Shown here one piece after another: positions 52,426 through 61,304 of a stretch of DNA of 64,000 nucleotides. The stretch's first letter is position 1. The number at the start of each line of letters is the position of its first letter. A model generated the notes under the pieces. The model ran no database searches. It saw nothing but the letters and a program-made list of their open reading frames with translations, and was not told where the DNA came from. The translations under genes and the position numbers were made by a program. This DNA is from Microlunatus kandeliicorticis. Lineage in GTDB: Bacteria; Actinomycetota; Actinomycetes; Propionibacteriales; Propionibacteriaceae. The stretch spans positions 744,001-808,000 of the forward strand of contig NZ_JACGWT010000002.1 in assembly GCF_014137855.1 (NCBI RefSeq), given 5' to 3'.

Positions 52426-53139
52426 ATGGCCGCGCAGACCTTCTCGTTCCGGTCCTACGTCGCCCACCCGACGCACGGCCCGCTCCCGGGGATCCTGTTG
52501 CTGCTGACAATCAGCACGGGCGTCGTCGACGCGACCAGCATCCTCGGCCTGGGGCGGGTGTTCGTCGCGAACATGACCGGCAACATCGTGTTCATCGGAT
52601 TCGCCCTGGCTGGGGCGCCGGGGTTCTCCCTGCTGGGCTCCATCACCGCGCTGGCTGCCTTTCTCGTCGGTGCGGCCGTCGGCGGGATGATGATCGGCCG
52701 GACCTCGCACCGAGCGCGGCTTCTCCGCAACGGCCTCGTGTTCCAGGTCGTCTGCGCCACGCTCGCGACCTGCGTCGCCGCGGTGGGCGGCGGTGGAACG
52801 GCTGCTCAGGTCGCGATCCTCGCGACGATCGCCCTGGCGCTCGGCGTGCAGAACGCGGTCGTCCGGTCGCTCGCCGTCCCCGACCTGACCACCACGGTGC
52901 TCACCCTCACCCTGACGGGCATCGCGGCTGATCTCCGCAGCGGCGAGATCGCGACCGCGCTGCGACGACTGACCGCGGTTCTGGCGATGCTCGTCGGTGC
53001 CCTGGCCGGGGCGGTTCTCGTGCTGCAGGAAGGAGTCGTGGCCGGACTGATCGCGGTGGTCGCGCTCTTCGTCGTGGCGCTCGTCGGGGCAGCGCTGGCG
53101 AGTCGCTCCACCCGTCCCTGGACAGCGCGCAGGCGCTGA
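52426..53139 (+). CDS. DUF1275 (YoaK-type) membrane protein
   Basis: 237 residues with six membrane helices. The family motifs are TGVVDATSILGLGRVFVANMTGN at 32-54 and ALGVQNAVVRSL in helix 4. The biochemical function is unknown. The ATG follows AGGAGGG. It is divergent from the aldo/keto reductase. Confidence 0.9.
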   Translation: MAAQTFSFRSYVAHPTHGPLPGILLLLTISTGVVDATSILGLGRVFVANMTGNIVFIGFALAGAPGFSLLGSITALAAFLVGAAVGGMMIGRTSHRARLLRNGLVFQVVCATLATCVAAVGGGGTAAQVAILATIALALGVQNAVVRSLAVPDLTTTVLTLTLTGIAADLRSGEIATALRRLTAVLAMLVGALAGAVLVLQEGVVAGLIAVVALFVVALVGAALASRSTRPWTARRR

Positions 53140-53140
53140 C

Positions 53141-53158
53141 CGGGTGTGGGGTCACCCG
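53141..53158. terminator. Hairpin after DUF1275 gene
   Basis: CGGGTG-TGGGGT-CACCCG, a 6-bp GC-rich stem with a 6-nt loop starting 1 bp after the stop codon. It has no U-tract, common in this GC range. The following 60 bp hold three near-copies of CACCCCGCCGT. Confidence 0.6.
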
Positions 53159-53219
53159 AGAAGCCGACGGCCCACCTCGGCTGAGCTCACCCCGCCCTCA
53201 CCCCGCCGTCACCCCGCCG

Positions 53220-53816
53220 TCACTCCGCCTTCACGACGCCGGACCGGCGGAACGTCTCGCCCAGGAGATGGGCGTAGCCCAGCGCGTCGTCGATGGCTCG
53301 GTGGGTATGGGGCACGTCGCCCAACCAGGCGGCAGGCAGAGCTGCGGGTCCGGCGTCGGCGAAGTCACGCCCCGTGACGGCGGCGGTGTAGGAGCGCAGG
53401 CACAGGGCGTGGTCGAAGAGCCCGTCGACCTCGTAGAGACCTTGGAGCAGCCCGAGCGGGGTGAAGCGACGCAGGTAGTAGTCGATCCAGAGGCCGTCGA
53501 AGGCGAGCGGTGACGCGACGAAGACCCGTGGCCCGGTGATCCGGGTGACGAACTCGACGAACCCGGCCATCACCGCCGCGGGATCGCGGGGTTCGGCGGT
53601 CGCGGCAGCGAGGGCTTCGGGTTCCGAGCTCTCGAACCACCGTCTGGTGCCGGGGTTCCAGTCGGCGCCGGGCAGTTCGGCGAGCACGGCCTCGAACCGG
53701 TCGAGTTCCTCGCCCTCGGCCGTCACGGCCACCGTGGCGAAGGAGAGCATCGAGTTGTCGCCGGGCCGGAAGCCGGTGCACTCGATGTCGGTGACGAAGT
53801 AGCCGGCGGTGTCCAC
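53220..53816 (-). CDS. DEDDh-type 3'-5' exonuclease-like protein
   Basis: 198 residues. FVTDIECTGF contains the first DxE motif, FVASPLAFDGLWIDYYL the second Asp, and HRAIDDALGYAHLL the HxxxxDA motif, giving an RNase T/DnaQ-like core. The start at 53816 (GTG) trims a long implausible N-terminus. It probably degrades or trims nucleic acid ends; the substrate is unknown. The gene stands alone between the DUF1275 gene and the SDR. Confidence 0.78.
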   Translation of the reverse strand: MDTAGYFVTDIECTGFRPGDNSMLSFATVAVTAEGEELDRFEAVLAELPGADWNPGTRRWFESSEPEALAAATAEPRDPAAVMAGFVEFVTRITGPRVFVASPLAFDGLWIDYYLRRFTPLGLLQGLYEVDGLFDHALCLRSYTAAVTGRDFADAGPAALPAAWLGDVPHTHRAIDDALGYAHLLGETFRRSGVVKAE

Positions 53817-54052
53817 GGACGCACTCTGCCCGATCCGGCTGTGCCGGAGCCCCGGAACCCCGACGTCGCGGAGAGGACCCGCACCAGCTGGGGTCTGGCG
53901 GCGTACGCAGCTCGACGCCTCAGGATGATCTTGCTCGACCAGGGCGGGGCGGGAGGACGGCACCGTCGCCCGTCTCCTGCCCACCCTGGACACCGCGACC
54001 ACCGGGCTGATCACCGCGGCCGTGGCCCGGCTGACCTCGTGGGCACCCCTGA

Positions 54053-54802
54053 TCAGACGGCGATCCGGCCGCCGTCCACCGGGAGCACGGCGCCGTGGAC
54101 GAAGCTGGCGCCGTCACCCGCGAGAAAGGCGATCGCGGCGGCGATCTCCTCAGGCTGACCAGGGCGCCCGGCCGGTCCGCCCGCGGCGAGCTGGTCGAGC
54201 GCTTTGCCCATGCCGGCGGTCCCCTCCGTGCGGGTCGGCCCCGGGCTGACCGCATTGACCCGGACGCCCGAGGGCCCGTACTCGGCGGCCCAGGACTTGG
54301 TGAGCAGGACCAGTGCTGCCTTGCTCGCGCCGTAGAGACCCATGCCGGCCGCCCCGAACTCGGCGACCATCGTGGTGACGTTGACGATCGCGCCGTGCCC
54401 GCGGTCGGCCATCGCCGGGGCGAGGGCGGCGACCAGGAAGTACGGCGCGGTGACGTTGACCGCGAACACCTGGTCGAGGTCGGCCGGGCGGGTGGCAGCC
54501 GTCGGCCCGAACGGGAAGATGCCGGCGCTGTTGACCAGCACGTCGACACGACCGCCACCGAGGTCGGTGGCCCGGGAGGCGAGGTCCCGGGCACTGGACG
54601 CGTCCCGGAGGTCGGCGGCGACGAAGTCGGCTCGTCCGCCGGCGGCGCGAAGGGCGGCGACGGCGGCGTCCCCCCGAGCGGAGTCGCGCCCGGACACCAG
54701 GACGTGGGCGCCGCGCGCGGCCAGGGCGGTCGCCGTGGCGCGGCCGATGCCGCTGGTGGCACCGGTGACCAGGGCGACGTGATCGGCGAGGTCGTTGCTC
54801 AT
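54053..54802 (-). CDS. SDR-family oxidoreductase, TetR-controlled
   Basis: 249 residues, classical SDR. TGATSGIGRAT, NSAG, the Ser region VNVTTMVAEFG and YGASKAA (YxxxK) are present, and the C-terminal GAVLPVDGG is normal. The start at 54802 follows AGGAAGGA in the minus direction. It is divergent from the TetR gene, and two identical-form operators lie between the two starts, so it should be induced when the repressor binds its ligand. Confidence 0.92.
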   Translation of the reverse strand: MSNDLADHVALVTGATSGIGRATATALAARGAHVLVSGRDSARGDAAVAALRAAGGRADFVAADLRDASSARDLASRATDLGGGRVDVLVNSAGIFPFGPTAATRPADLDQVFAVNVTAPYFLVAALAPAMADRGHGAIVNVTTMVAEFGAAGMGLYGASKAALVLLTKSWAAEYGPSGVRVNAVSPGPTRTEGTAGMGKALDQLAAGGPAGRPGQPEEIAAAIAFLAGDGASFVHGAVLPVDGGRIAV

Positions 54803-54819
54803 GAGAGGTCCTTCCTGAA

Positions 54820-54835
54820 TGGAGTGATTGCTCCA
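54820..54835. promoter_or_regulatory. TetR-type operator 1
   Basis: TGGAG-TGATTG-CTCCA, a perfect 5-bp inverted repeat with a 6-nt spacer, 18 bp upstream of the SDR start, in an AT-rich patch. Confidence 0.75.
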
Positions 54836-54852
54836 CTATCAGAGCATCTTTC

Positions 54853-54868
54853 TGGAGAGACAACTCCA
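54853..54868. promoter_or_regulatory. TetR-type operator 2
   Basis: TGGAG-AGACAA-CTCCA, the same arms and spacer length as operator 1, 33 bp away centre to centre, 20 bp upstream of the tetR start. Confidence 0.75.
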
Positions 54869-54887
54869 AAACGGCTACGGTGGTGGC

Positions 54888-55541
54888 GTGCCCAGGACCG
54901 GACCCCGTGCCGCGAGCGCGGCCCCGCGTCGGCTCACGGCCAAAGGAGAGGCGACGCGCGCCCGGATCATCGAGGCGGCCTCCGGTCTGGTGTTCGCGCA
55001 CGGCGTCACCCGGACGGGTGTCGAGGACGTCCAGCGCGAGGCCGGTGTCAGCGCTTCGCAGCTCTACCACTACTTCGGTGACAAGCAGACCCTGATGCGC
55101 GCGGTGATCGCCCACCAGACCGCCGAGGTGCTGGCGGCCCAGCAACCCGAGCTCGACGCCCTCGACAGCTTCGACGCGCTGGCGCGGTGGCGGGACCGGT
55201 TGGTCACCCTGCAGCGGTCGCGGCACTGTGCCGGCGGGTGCCCGATCGGCTCGATCGCCGCCGAGATCGCCGACGACGACCCGGAGGCGCGGGCTGATCT
55301 GGTCGAGAGCTTCGAACAGTGGGAGTCGCCGATCCGGTCAGGGCTGGCGTCGATGCGCGAGCGCGGTCTGCTCCGCAGCGAGGCCGACACCGACCGGCTC
55401 GCTCTCGCTCTGCTCGCCGCTCTGCAGGGCGGCCTGTTGCTCACGCAGACCCGCAGGACCACGGTGCCGCTGGAGACTGCTCTCGACGCCGTCCTGGAGC
55501 TGATCAGCAGCTACGGGACCGTTCGCTCCGAGCACCGCTGA
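54888..55541 (+). CDS. TetR-family transcriptional regulator
   Basis: 217 residues. The HTH is ARIIEAASGLVFAHGVTRTGVEDVQREAGVSASQLYHYFGDKQTL at 25-70, and the rest is a helical ligand-binding domain; CAGGCPIGSI near 113 is the TetR_C-type motif seen in many SDR-linked repressors. The GTG at 54888 is followed by a basic N-terminus. It is divergent from the SDR gene, with two operators between. Confidence 0.92.
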   Translation: MPRTGPRAASAAPRRLTAKGEATRARIIEAASGLVFAHGVTRTGVEDVQREAGVSASQLYHYFGDKQTLMRAVIAHQTAEVLAAQQPELDALDSFDALARWRDRLVTLQRSRHCAGGCPIGSIAAEIADDDPEARADLVESFEQWESPIRSGLASMRERGLLRSEADTDRLALALLAALQGGLLLTQTRRTTVPLETALDAVLELISSYGTVRSEHR

Positions 55542-55554
55542 CTAGGGTGAAGCG

Positions 55555-56136
55555 GTGGTGAAGCGGGCCGGGGAGGGCAGCGCGTTGGTGATCATGGTCG
55601 GCGAGCTCGCGCTCCTGGTCTGCAGCGCCTGCTACCTCGTCTGGTGGACGCTCACCTTTCGTCCCACGGCGCCGGGTGGCGGCGGTGGGCCGTTCCTCGG
55701 CGGCGCCGTGCTCGGTGGTCTGGCCGGACTGGTGCTGCTGGCCGTGGGCATCGCCGCGCTGATCCCACGGGCGTCCCTGCCGGGCCTGGTCGGAGTGATC
55801 ATCGGCGGGGTGCTGGTCGGGGTGCTGCTGCTGGTGCTGACCACGACGATCGCGCACCGCCCGGTCACGACGGAGCTGCCGTTGATCATCGTCTGGGGAA
55901 CCGCGCAGCTCGCCACCGCCGTCACCCTGAGGACGGCCGGGGCGCTGAGCGGCTCGGCGGCGACGCTGTGGGTCGTCCTCCTCGCCCTCGCGACCGTGGT
56001 CGGGCTGGTCTGCTATCTGATCTTCTACCGGCTCGACCCGGCACCGGCCTACTGGGTGGGCATGGTGCCGCTGGCCGTGGACGGGGTCGTCGCGGCGGCG
56101 CTGGCCGTGCTCGCCTGGCAGTCCCACGCGCGCTGA
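55555..56136 (+). CDS. Multi-pass membrane protein, unknown family
   Basis: 193 residues, six hydrophobic segments (for example LVIMVGELALLVCSACYLVWW, LVGVIIGGVLVGVLLLVL, LWVVLLALATVVGLVCYLIF). A Gly-rich loop (TAPGGGGGPFLGG) lies between helices 1 and 2. No family recognised; it may be a small transporter or a membrane-organising protein. It follows the TetR gene by 13 bp on the same strand and may be read through. Confidence 0.75.
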   Translation: MVKRAGEGSALVIMVGELALLVCSACYLVWWTLTFRPTAPGGGGGPFLGGAVLGGLAGLVLLAVGIAALIPRASLPGLVGVIIGGVLVGVLLLVLTTTIAHRPVTTELPLIIVWGTAQLATAVTLRTAGALSGSAATLWVVLLALATVVGLVCYLIFYRLDPAPAYWVGMVPLAVDGVVAAALAVLAWQSHAR

Positions 56137-56169
56137 TCTCGAACCCGAACAGGTCCGGGACTCGCGCGG

Positions 56170-56451
56170 TCAGCGAGCGTCGAGACCGTCGAGCCGCAGG
56201 GTCGCCTCGGCGTCGCGGTGGCTCCCCGTGCTCCCGACATGCTTCGCCGGGGCGACCGGTCCGTTCTTGAGCACCCCGTACAGCGCCATCGCGTGACCCC
56301 GGCCCAGGTCGTAGGTCCCACCCAGCCAGGCGACGACCTCCGCGGCCTTGGTGCTCGGTCCGTACCCGCGCTCGGCCGCCTCGTCCAGCAGCTGTCGCGG
56401 GGTGCGTCCGGTCTTGCGTTCGATCGCGTCGAGATAGGCCTGGTAGGACAT
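56170..56451 (-). CDS. DUF4287 protein
   Basis: 93 residues. MSYQAYLDAIERKTGRTPRQLLDEAAERG and AAEVVAWLGGTYDLGRGHAMALYGVLK are the DUF4287 family's hallmark, an alpha-helical small protein of unknown function. The ATG has GGAGGAGA upstream. It converges with the membrane protein gene and is divergent from the VOC gene. Confidence 0.88.
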   Translation of the reverse strand: MSYQAYLDAIERKTGRTPRQLLDEAAERGYGPSTKAAEVVAWLGGTYDLGRGHAMALYGVLKNGPVAPAKHVGSTGSHRDAEATLRLDGLDAR

Positions 56452-56547
56452 CTGCTCGTCTCCTCCGTGCGGGTGCGTTGATCATCAGACCGTGGCGGTG
56501 GAGAAAACTCATCGGCCGGCGGAAGCTGCCGGGGGCAGGATGGCGGG

Positions 56548-57252
56548 ATGACCAGCACCCTGCGCCTCGAGTCGATCAGGTTCGCGACCGTCGACGCTCC
56601 GTCCGCCGCTGCCTTCTGGGCCGGTCTGCTCGCACGGGAGGTCCACGCCGACGCGGACGGGCTGTTGCTGCCCGGCGACCGGGGCCAGGTCGGTCTGCGG
56701 TTCGCCCCGGCCCTTGCTGCACCTGCGAACCGACCCTGGCTCCACCTGCACGTGACCAGCCGGAGCCTCGAACACCAGCAGCAGCTCGTCGAGACCGCAC
56801 TCGGCCTCGGCGGGCGTCGTCTCGACGTGGGGCAGGGCCCGGAGGACAGGTTCGTGGTGCTGGCCGATCCGGGTGGCAACGAACTGTGCTTCATCGAACC
56901 GGGCAACCGGTTCCTGGCCGGCACGGGTCCTCTCGGTGAGGTGACCTGTGAGGGCACCCCGCGGGTCGGGCGCTTCTGGCACGAGGCGTTGGACTGGCTG
57001 CTGGTCTGGGACGAGGGCGAGCAGACGGCGATCCAGTCGCCCGAGGGGGGCACCAAGATCTCCTGGGATGGTGAGGGCTGGGAGGGCCGGTCGTCGGGCG
57101 GGGAGCGGAGGCGTCAACGCTTCGTCCTGGTCGGCTCGGAGCCCGAGCGTGAGATCGCACGGCTGCTGGGGCTGGGAGCGACGAGGTCTGGGGAGGACCC
57201 CACGGAGCTGGCCGACCCCGACGGCAACCTCGTCACCTTGCGCGCCGGCTGA
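56548..57252 (+). CDS. VOC-superfamily (glyoxalase-like) two-domain protein
   Basis: 234 residues with two VOC beta-alpha-beta modules. The first (1-120) has FVVLADPGGNELCFIEPG and the second (130-230) ends TELADPDGNLVTL, each contributing the final metal-site Glu or its remnant. Functions range from glyoxalase to antibiotic binding; none is evident here. The gene is preceded by GGGGCAGGATGGCGGG and converges with the XRE regulator 16 bp away. Confidence 0.85.
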   Translation: MTSTLRLESIRFATVDAPSAAAFWAGLLAREVHADADGLLLPGDRGQVGLRFAPALAAPANRPWLHLHVTSRSLEHQQQLVETALGLGGRRLDVGQGPEDRFVVLADPGGNELCFIEPGNRFLAGTGPLGEVTCEGTPRVGRFWHEALDWLLVWDEGEQTAIQSPEGGTKISWDGEGWEGRSSGGERRRQRFVLVGSEPEREIARLLGLGATRSGEDPTELADPDGNLVTLRAG

Positions 57253-57267
57253 CCGACGGCTGCGTCC

Positions 57268-58110
57268 TCAGCCCACCGACGAACCCAGCACCGACAGCAG
57301 CTCGAGCTTCTCGTGGCTCTCGCTGCCGGGAACGGCGGTGTAGACCAGCAGCAGGTGCGACTGGTCGGGATCGAGCAGGGTCTGGCACTGCAGATCGAGC
57401 TGGCCGACCTCCGGGTGGACGAACCGCTTGCCGCTGCCGGGGCGCAGCCCCACCTCGTGAAGCTCCCAGTACTCGCGGAACAGCGCGCTCTCGGTGAGCA
57501 GCTGGTCGGCGAGCCGAGCGGCGCGGGAGCGCGGGCCGCGGAGGGTGACCAGGTCGCGCAGCCCGGCCGCATAGATCCGGGACAGCTGATGATGATCATC
57601 GGCGAGATAGCGGGCCCGGGTGGCCGGGTCGGTGAACCAGCGGTAGCCCAGGCTCCGGGCCGGTCCGCGGAAGCCGGTCAGGTCACCGGTCAGCGCGACG
57701 CCCATCCGGGTCTGGCGCAGCGTCTCCCCGAGCTCGGTGACGATCTCGGCCGGGGTGTCGTCGAGCCGGTCGAGCACCCGGAGCAGTCCGGGGCTGACGT
57801 GCCGGTCGTCCGAGGCTCCGCGGACCGGCGGCTGGTGCCCGGCGAGCCGGAAGAGATGATCACGTTCCTCCAGCCCGAGGTGCAGTCCCTGGGCGATCGC
57901 CGCGATCATCTGCTCGGACGGCTGCGGCCCGCGCGCGCGTTCGAGCCGGGCGTAGTAGTCGGTCGACATCGAGCAGAGCACCGCGACCTCCTCGCGCCGG
58001 AGTCCCTCGGTCCGCCGCCGCTGTCCGCGCGGCAGCCCGACGTCCTCCGGCTGCAGCGCCTCGCGGCGGCGCCGCAGGAACTCGGCCAGACCGGTGCGGT
58101 CGATCGCCAT
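57268..58110 (-). CDS. XRE-family regulator with MmyB-like C-terminal domain
   Basis: 280 residues. The N-terminal HTH has [47 protein letters not shown]; the C-terminal domain (about 100-270) has [13 protein letters not shown] and [27 protein letters not shown], the MmyB-like ligand-binding signature. These regulators often control a divergent SDR, and one starts 199 bp away on the other strand. The ATG at 58110 is chosen from the family N-terminus. Confidence 0.92.
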   Translation of the reverse strand: MAIDRTGLAEFLRRRREALQPEDVGLPRGQRRRTEGLRREEVAVLCSMSTDYYARLERARGPQPSEQMIAAIAQGLHLGLEERDHLFRLAGHQPPVRGASDDRHVSPGLLRVLDRLDDTPAEIVTELGETLRQTRMGVALTGDLTGFRGPARSLGYRWFTDPATRARYLADDHHQLSRIYAAGLRDLVTLRGPRSRAARLADQLLTESALFREYWELHEVGLRPGSGKRFVHPEVGQLDLQCQTLLDPDQSHLLLVYTAVPGSESHEKLELLSVLGSSVG

Positions 58111-58308
58111 GCGCACCTCCTCGGCAGCGTTTCTACCCTGCCGTCGCCACCGGAGCCACGGTCCGTCGATCCGCCCCTCGGCACGTACGCACGCTCGACC
58201 ACCCCGCGGGGCGGACCCGCCAGCCACGGATCGCCAGGCCGTGGACAGTCGCCAGGGTGTGCCGCAGGCTCGTTGATCACCGACCCGACGACGAAGGAGC
58301 CCACCACC

Positions 58309-59250
58309 GTGGCACGCCGATCCACCGACATCACCGTCCCCGACCTCACCGGCCGGCGCGCCGTCCTCACCGGCGGCAGCGACGGCATGGGCCTGGTGAT
58401 CGCCGCCCGGCTGGCGGCCGCCGGGGCCGAGCTGGTCCTCCCGGTCCGCAACCCGGCCAAGGGCGAGGCCGCGCTCGCGGCCATCCGCCGGCAGACGCCC
58501 GACGCCGACGTCACGCTGCGTGCGCTCGACCTGTCCTCGCTCGCCTCGGTGGCCGCCCTCGGGGAGACGCTGCGTCAGGACGGTCGGCCGATCCACTTGT
58601 TCATCGGCAACGCCGGCGTGATGACGCCGCCCGAGCGGCAGTCCACCGCGGACGGCTTCGAGCTGCAGTTCGGCACCAACCACCTCGGGCACGCGGCGCT
58701 GGTCGGGCACCTGCTGCCGCTCCTGCGGGAGGGTCGCGCCCGGGTCACGTTCCAGCTCAGCGTCGCGGCCCGACGGGGCGCGGTGCACTGGGACGACCCC
58801 AACTGGGAGCGCTCCTACGACGGCATGGCCGCCTATGCGCAGTCCAAGATCGCCTTCGGCCTGCTCGGTCTCGAGCTCGACCGGCGCAGCCGGGCCGGGA
58901 ACTGGGGCATCACCGCGACCCTCGCGCACCCCGGCGTCGCCCCGACCAACCTGCTGGCCGCGCGACCCGAGATCGGCCGCTCCCAGGCGGTGTCGGCCCG
59001 ACGGCTGATCAGCGCGCTGTCCCGGATCGGTCTGACGGGCACGGTGGAGAGCGCCGCGCTCCCGGCGCTGGTCGCCGCGACCGCCCCGGGTGTCCGCGGC
59101 GGCGCGTTCGTCGGCCCGAACGGCCCCGGTGGGGTGGCCGGCCGGCCCGCGGAGCAGAAGCTGTACCCACCGCTGCGGAGCCCGGAGGACGCCCGGCGGG
59201 TCTGGGAGCTCACCGAGGAGCTGACGCAGGTGCCGCTCGCGGTGTCCTGA
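58309..59250 (+). CDS. SDR-family oxidoreductase, XRE/MmyB-linked
   Basis: 313 residues. [11 protein letters not shown] at 22-32, GNAGVM (NNAG-like), the Ser region [10 protein letters not shown] and YAQSKIA (YxxxK). Its order matches the retinol-dehydrogenase-like SDRs encoded next to MmyB-type regulators. AAGGAG precedes the GTG by 9 nt. A strong 14-bp stem terminator follows at 59300. Substrate unknown. Confidence 0.92.
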   Translation: MARRSTDITVPDLTGRRAVLTGGSDGMGLVIAARLAAAGAELVLPVRNPAKGEAALAAIRRQTPDADVTLRALDLSSLASVAALGETLRQDGRPIHLFIGNAGVMTPPERQSTADGFELQFGTNHLGHAALVGHLLPLLREGRARVTFQLSVAARRGAVHWDDPNWERSYDGMAAYAQSKIAFGLLGLELDRRSRAGNWGITATLAHPGVAPTNLLAARPEIGRSQAVSARRLISALSRIGLTGTVESAALPALVAATAPGVRGGAFVGPNGPGGVAGRPAEQKLYPPLRSPEDARRVWELTEELTQVPLAVS

Positions 59251-59299
59251 CTCCGCCAGCCGTGCGCTCGCGGCAGCTCCAGCGGGCCGGAACGCCGAC

Positions 59300-59331
59300 G
59301 AGGCGGCACGTCGGGATCGACGTGCCGCCTC
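59300..59331. terminator. Bidirectional terminator hairpin
   Basis: GAGGCGGCACGTCG and CGACGTGCCGCCTC form a perfect 14-bp stem with a 4-nt loop (GGAT). It lies 50 bp past the SDR stop and 40 bp from the wrbA stop, between convergent genes, and would work in both directions. No U-tract is needed in hairpins of this strength. Confidence 0.9.
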
Positions 59332-59371
59332 GGAGCGGTGCTGCGGGTCTCCGGGGCGTCCCGGAGCCGGA

Positions 59372-59935
59372 TCAGGCGTTGAGCTTGGTGCTGATCCCGA
59401 TCGCCCGGGTGACCAGGTGGTCCAGCGCGGTGTTCACCGTGTCGTCGACCGGCGCGTCATTGGCCGGGCCGGTGACGTGGCTGACGCCGTAGGGGTTGCC
59501 GTCGACGAACTTCGAGCCGTCGGTGTAGCCCGGGGACACGATCAGACCGCCGAAGTGGTGGATCGTGTTGTAGAGCGCGAGCAGCGTGGTCTCCTGGCCG
59601 CCGTGCGCGGTCTGGCTGGAGGTGAAGCCGGCGTACACCTTGTCGGCGAGCTGGCCCTGCGCCCACTGCGCACCCAGGCTGTCGATGAAGACCTTGAGCC
59701 GGCCGGCCACGTTCCCGTAGCGGGTCGGAGTGCCGAACAGGACCACGTCGGCCCAGACGATGTCGTCCGGGGTCGGGCGCTGCGGCTCGTCGGCGGCGGC
59801 CTCGTCCCCGTCGCGCCCGACCGAACGGACGCGGACCTCGGCACCCAGCGACTCGGCGGTCTGCGCGAGGCGGTTCGCCATCGTGGCGACGGTGCCCGTC
59901 TGCGAGTAGTAGATGATGGCGACCTTCGTCGACAT
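59372..59935 (-). CDS. wrbA: NAD(P)H:quinone oxidoreductase, WrbA type
   Basis: 187 residues, flavodoxin-like. YYSQTGTVATMANRLA binds FMN phosphate at 9-24, PTRYGNVAGRLKVFIDSLG near 69-87 and SSQTAHGGQETTL near 106-118 are WrbA signatures. It reduces quinones with two electrons and protects against redox stress. The ATG at 59935 matches the family N-terminus. A dyad, GTTGATACTTCAAC, lies 15 bp upstream, so it is probably repressed by a MarR/HxlR-type sensor. Confidence 0.95.
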   Translation of the reverse strand: MSTKVAIIYYSQTGTVATMANRLAQTAESLGAEVRVRSVGRDGDEAAADEPQRPTPDDIVWADVVLFGTPTRYGNVAGRLKVFIDSLGAQWAQGQLADKVYAGFTSSQTAHGGQETTLLALYNTIHHFGGLIVSPGYTDGSKFVDGNPYGVSHVTGPANDAPVDDTVNTALDHLVTRAIGISTKLNA

Positions 59936-59950
59936 ACAGCCTCCCAAGTA

Positions 59951-59964
59951 GTTGATACTTCAAC
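59951..59964. promoter_or_regulatory. Operator dyad upstream of wrbA
   Basis: GTTGA-TACT-TCAAC, a perfect 5-bp inverted repeat, with AAGTA and CTTT extending it imperfectly. It sits 15 bp upstream of wrbA and would block its promoter. The regulator is not identified. Confidence 0.65.
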
Positions 59965-60046
59965 CTTTCTACCAGGTGCGCAGGTCGTTCTCAAGCGGGG
60001 GGACAACTCGGTTGCCGAGGGTTCACCGGCGAGGGAGGGTGGCGCC

Positions 60047-60706
60047 ATGCAGTTGTTGCTGGTGATCGGTCCGCCCGCGGTCGGGAAGATGACGGTCGGC
60101 CGGGCGATCGCCGCGCGCAGCGACTTCCGGCTGTTCCACAACCATCACACCATCGAGCCGCTGGTCGAGGTGTTCGGCTACGGCACCCCGCCGTTCGCCG
60201 TGCTCAACGCCGAGTTCCGGCGGCGGGTGATCGAGGAGGCGGTGGCCCACGACGTCGACCTCGTCTTCAGCTTCGTCTGGGACCTGCAGAGCGAGGACGA
60301 CGCGCGGTACGTCGAGGAGCTGGTCGCACCGGTCGAGCGCGGCGGCGGCCGGCTCGCCGTGCTCGAGCTCGCCGCCGACCTCGACACCCGGCTGGTCCGC
60401 AACCGCGGCGAGAGCCGGCTGGCCTCCAAGCCGACCAAACGCGATCTGGCCTGGTCGGAGGCCAACGTGCGGGAGAACGAGGCCTTCGTGCTCAACAGCG
60501 ACCCGTCCGGGACGGTGCCGACCGTGGCCGACCGCTTCCTGGCCCGGCACCCGCACCTCCGGCTCGACACCTCGGGGATGGAGCCCGACGAGGTCGCGCG
60601 GGTCGCGCTCGACTGGCTGGGGGCCCGACCGGCCGGCGCGGATGAGCCGATCGGAGGCGACGGGTCCGGCGCGCGCGCGGCGGACGCGGTCAGTCGAGGA
60701 CGGTGA
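60047..60706 (+). CDS. P-loop nucleotide-kinase-like protein
   Basis: 219 residues. VIGPPAVGKMTVGRAIA is the Walker A (about 6-22), with Met in place of the usual Ser/Thr after Lys followed by Thr. RLFHNHHTIEPLVEVFGYG and FSFVWDLQSEDDARY follow; RNRGESRLASKPTKRD resembles a kinase lid. Such shikimate/AAA-type kinases act on small molecules. Its end overlaps the convergent kinase gene by 17 bp. GAGGGAGGG precedes the ATG. Confidence 0.8.
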   Translation: MQLLLVIGPPAVGKMTVGRAIAARSDFRLFHNHHTIEPLVEVFGYGTPPFAVLNAEFRRRVIEEAVAHDVDLVFSFVWDLQSEDDARYVEELVAPVERGGGRLAVLELAADLDTRLVRNRGESRLASKPTKRDLAWSEANVRENEAFVLNSDPSGTVPTVADRFLARHPHLRLDTSGMEPDEVARVALDWLGARPAGADEPIGGDGSGARAADAVSRGR

Positions 60707-61304
60707 CCTCACCTCGCGCTCCCGGCCGGTGCCGACCGAAGGTGGCGACCACCTGTGCGGCTAGCGCCTCGGGTGACCGGCCCTCGACGTGGATCCGGAG
60801 ATCGCAGGGCAGTTGGTCGACCACGGCGGCGTAGGCGTCGTGGTGACGACGCAGGAAGTCGGGATCCCGGCTGAGGCCGCGGCCCGGATCGCCCTGGGCC
60901 CGGGCGAGCGACGCGGCGTAGTCGGCCGTCAGCACGACGTGGAAGACCCCGCAGTCCGGCGGGGCGGCGGCGAGCACCTGACGCACCTCTTCCGGGGTGG
61001 AGGTGCCCTCGTCGACGACGAGCTCGATCCCCGTGCGGAGCCAGGCCCCGACGACGTCGGCGTGGATGCGGTGCGCCCACTCCCAGTCGGGGAGCGTCGG
61101 CAGCGCCATCTCCGCCACCGTGTCGAGATCGGTGCGGGCGACGGTCCGCCGCTGGCTGCGCAGCAGCTCGCCCACCGCCACCGCGAGGGTGCTCTTCCCG
61201 GCGGCGATCGGACCGCTGATCATCAGCAGCCTTGTCCGGCCCACCTTGTCCTGATGATCGTCAGGCGAACGCGCATGATCATCCAGATCATCCGGACCGG
61301 TCAC
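60690..61304 (-). CDS. P-loop kinase, AAA_33 type
   Basis: 204 residues. LLMISGPIAAGKSTLAVAVG is the Walker A near 25-44, TDLDTVAEMAL and VVDEGTSTPEEV follow, and the C-terminal part is a helical lid. The first 22 residues are polar and may be an extension. The start is a GTG that overlaps the MarR stop (GTGA). It likely phosphorylates a small molecule. It is read from the OhrR-like gene's promoter. Confidence 0.8.
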   Translation of the reverse strand: MTGPDDLDDHARSPDDHQDKVGRTRLLMISGPIAAGKSTLAVAVGELLRSQRRTVARTDLDTVAEMALPTLPDWEWAHRIHADVVGAWLRTGIELVVDEGTSTPEEVRQVLAAAPPDCGVFHVVLTADYAASLARAQGDPGRGLSRDPDFLRRHHDAYAAVVDQLPCDLRIHVEGRSPEALAAQVVATFGRHRPGARGEVTVLD

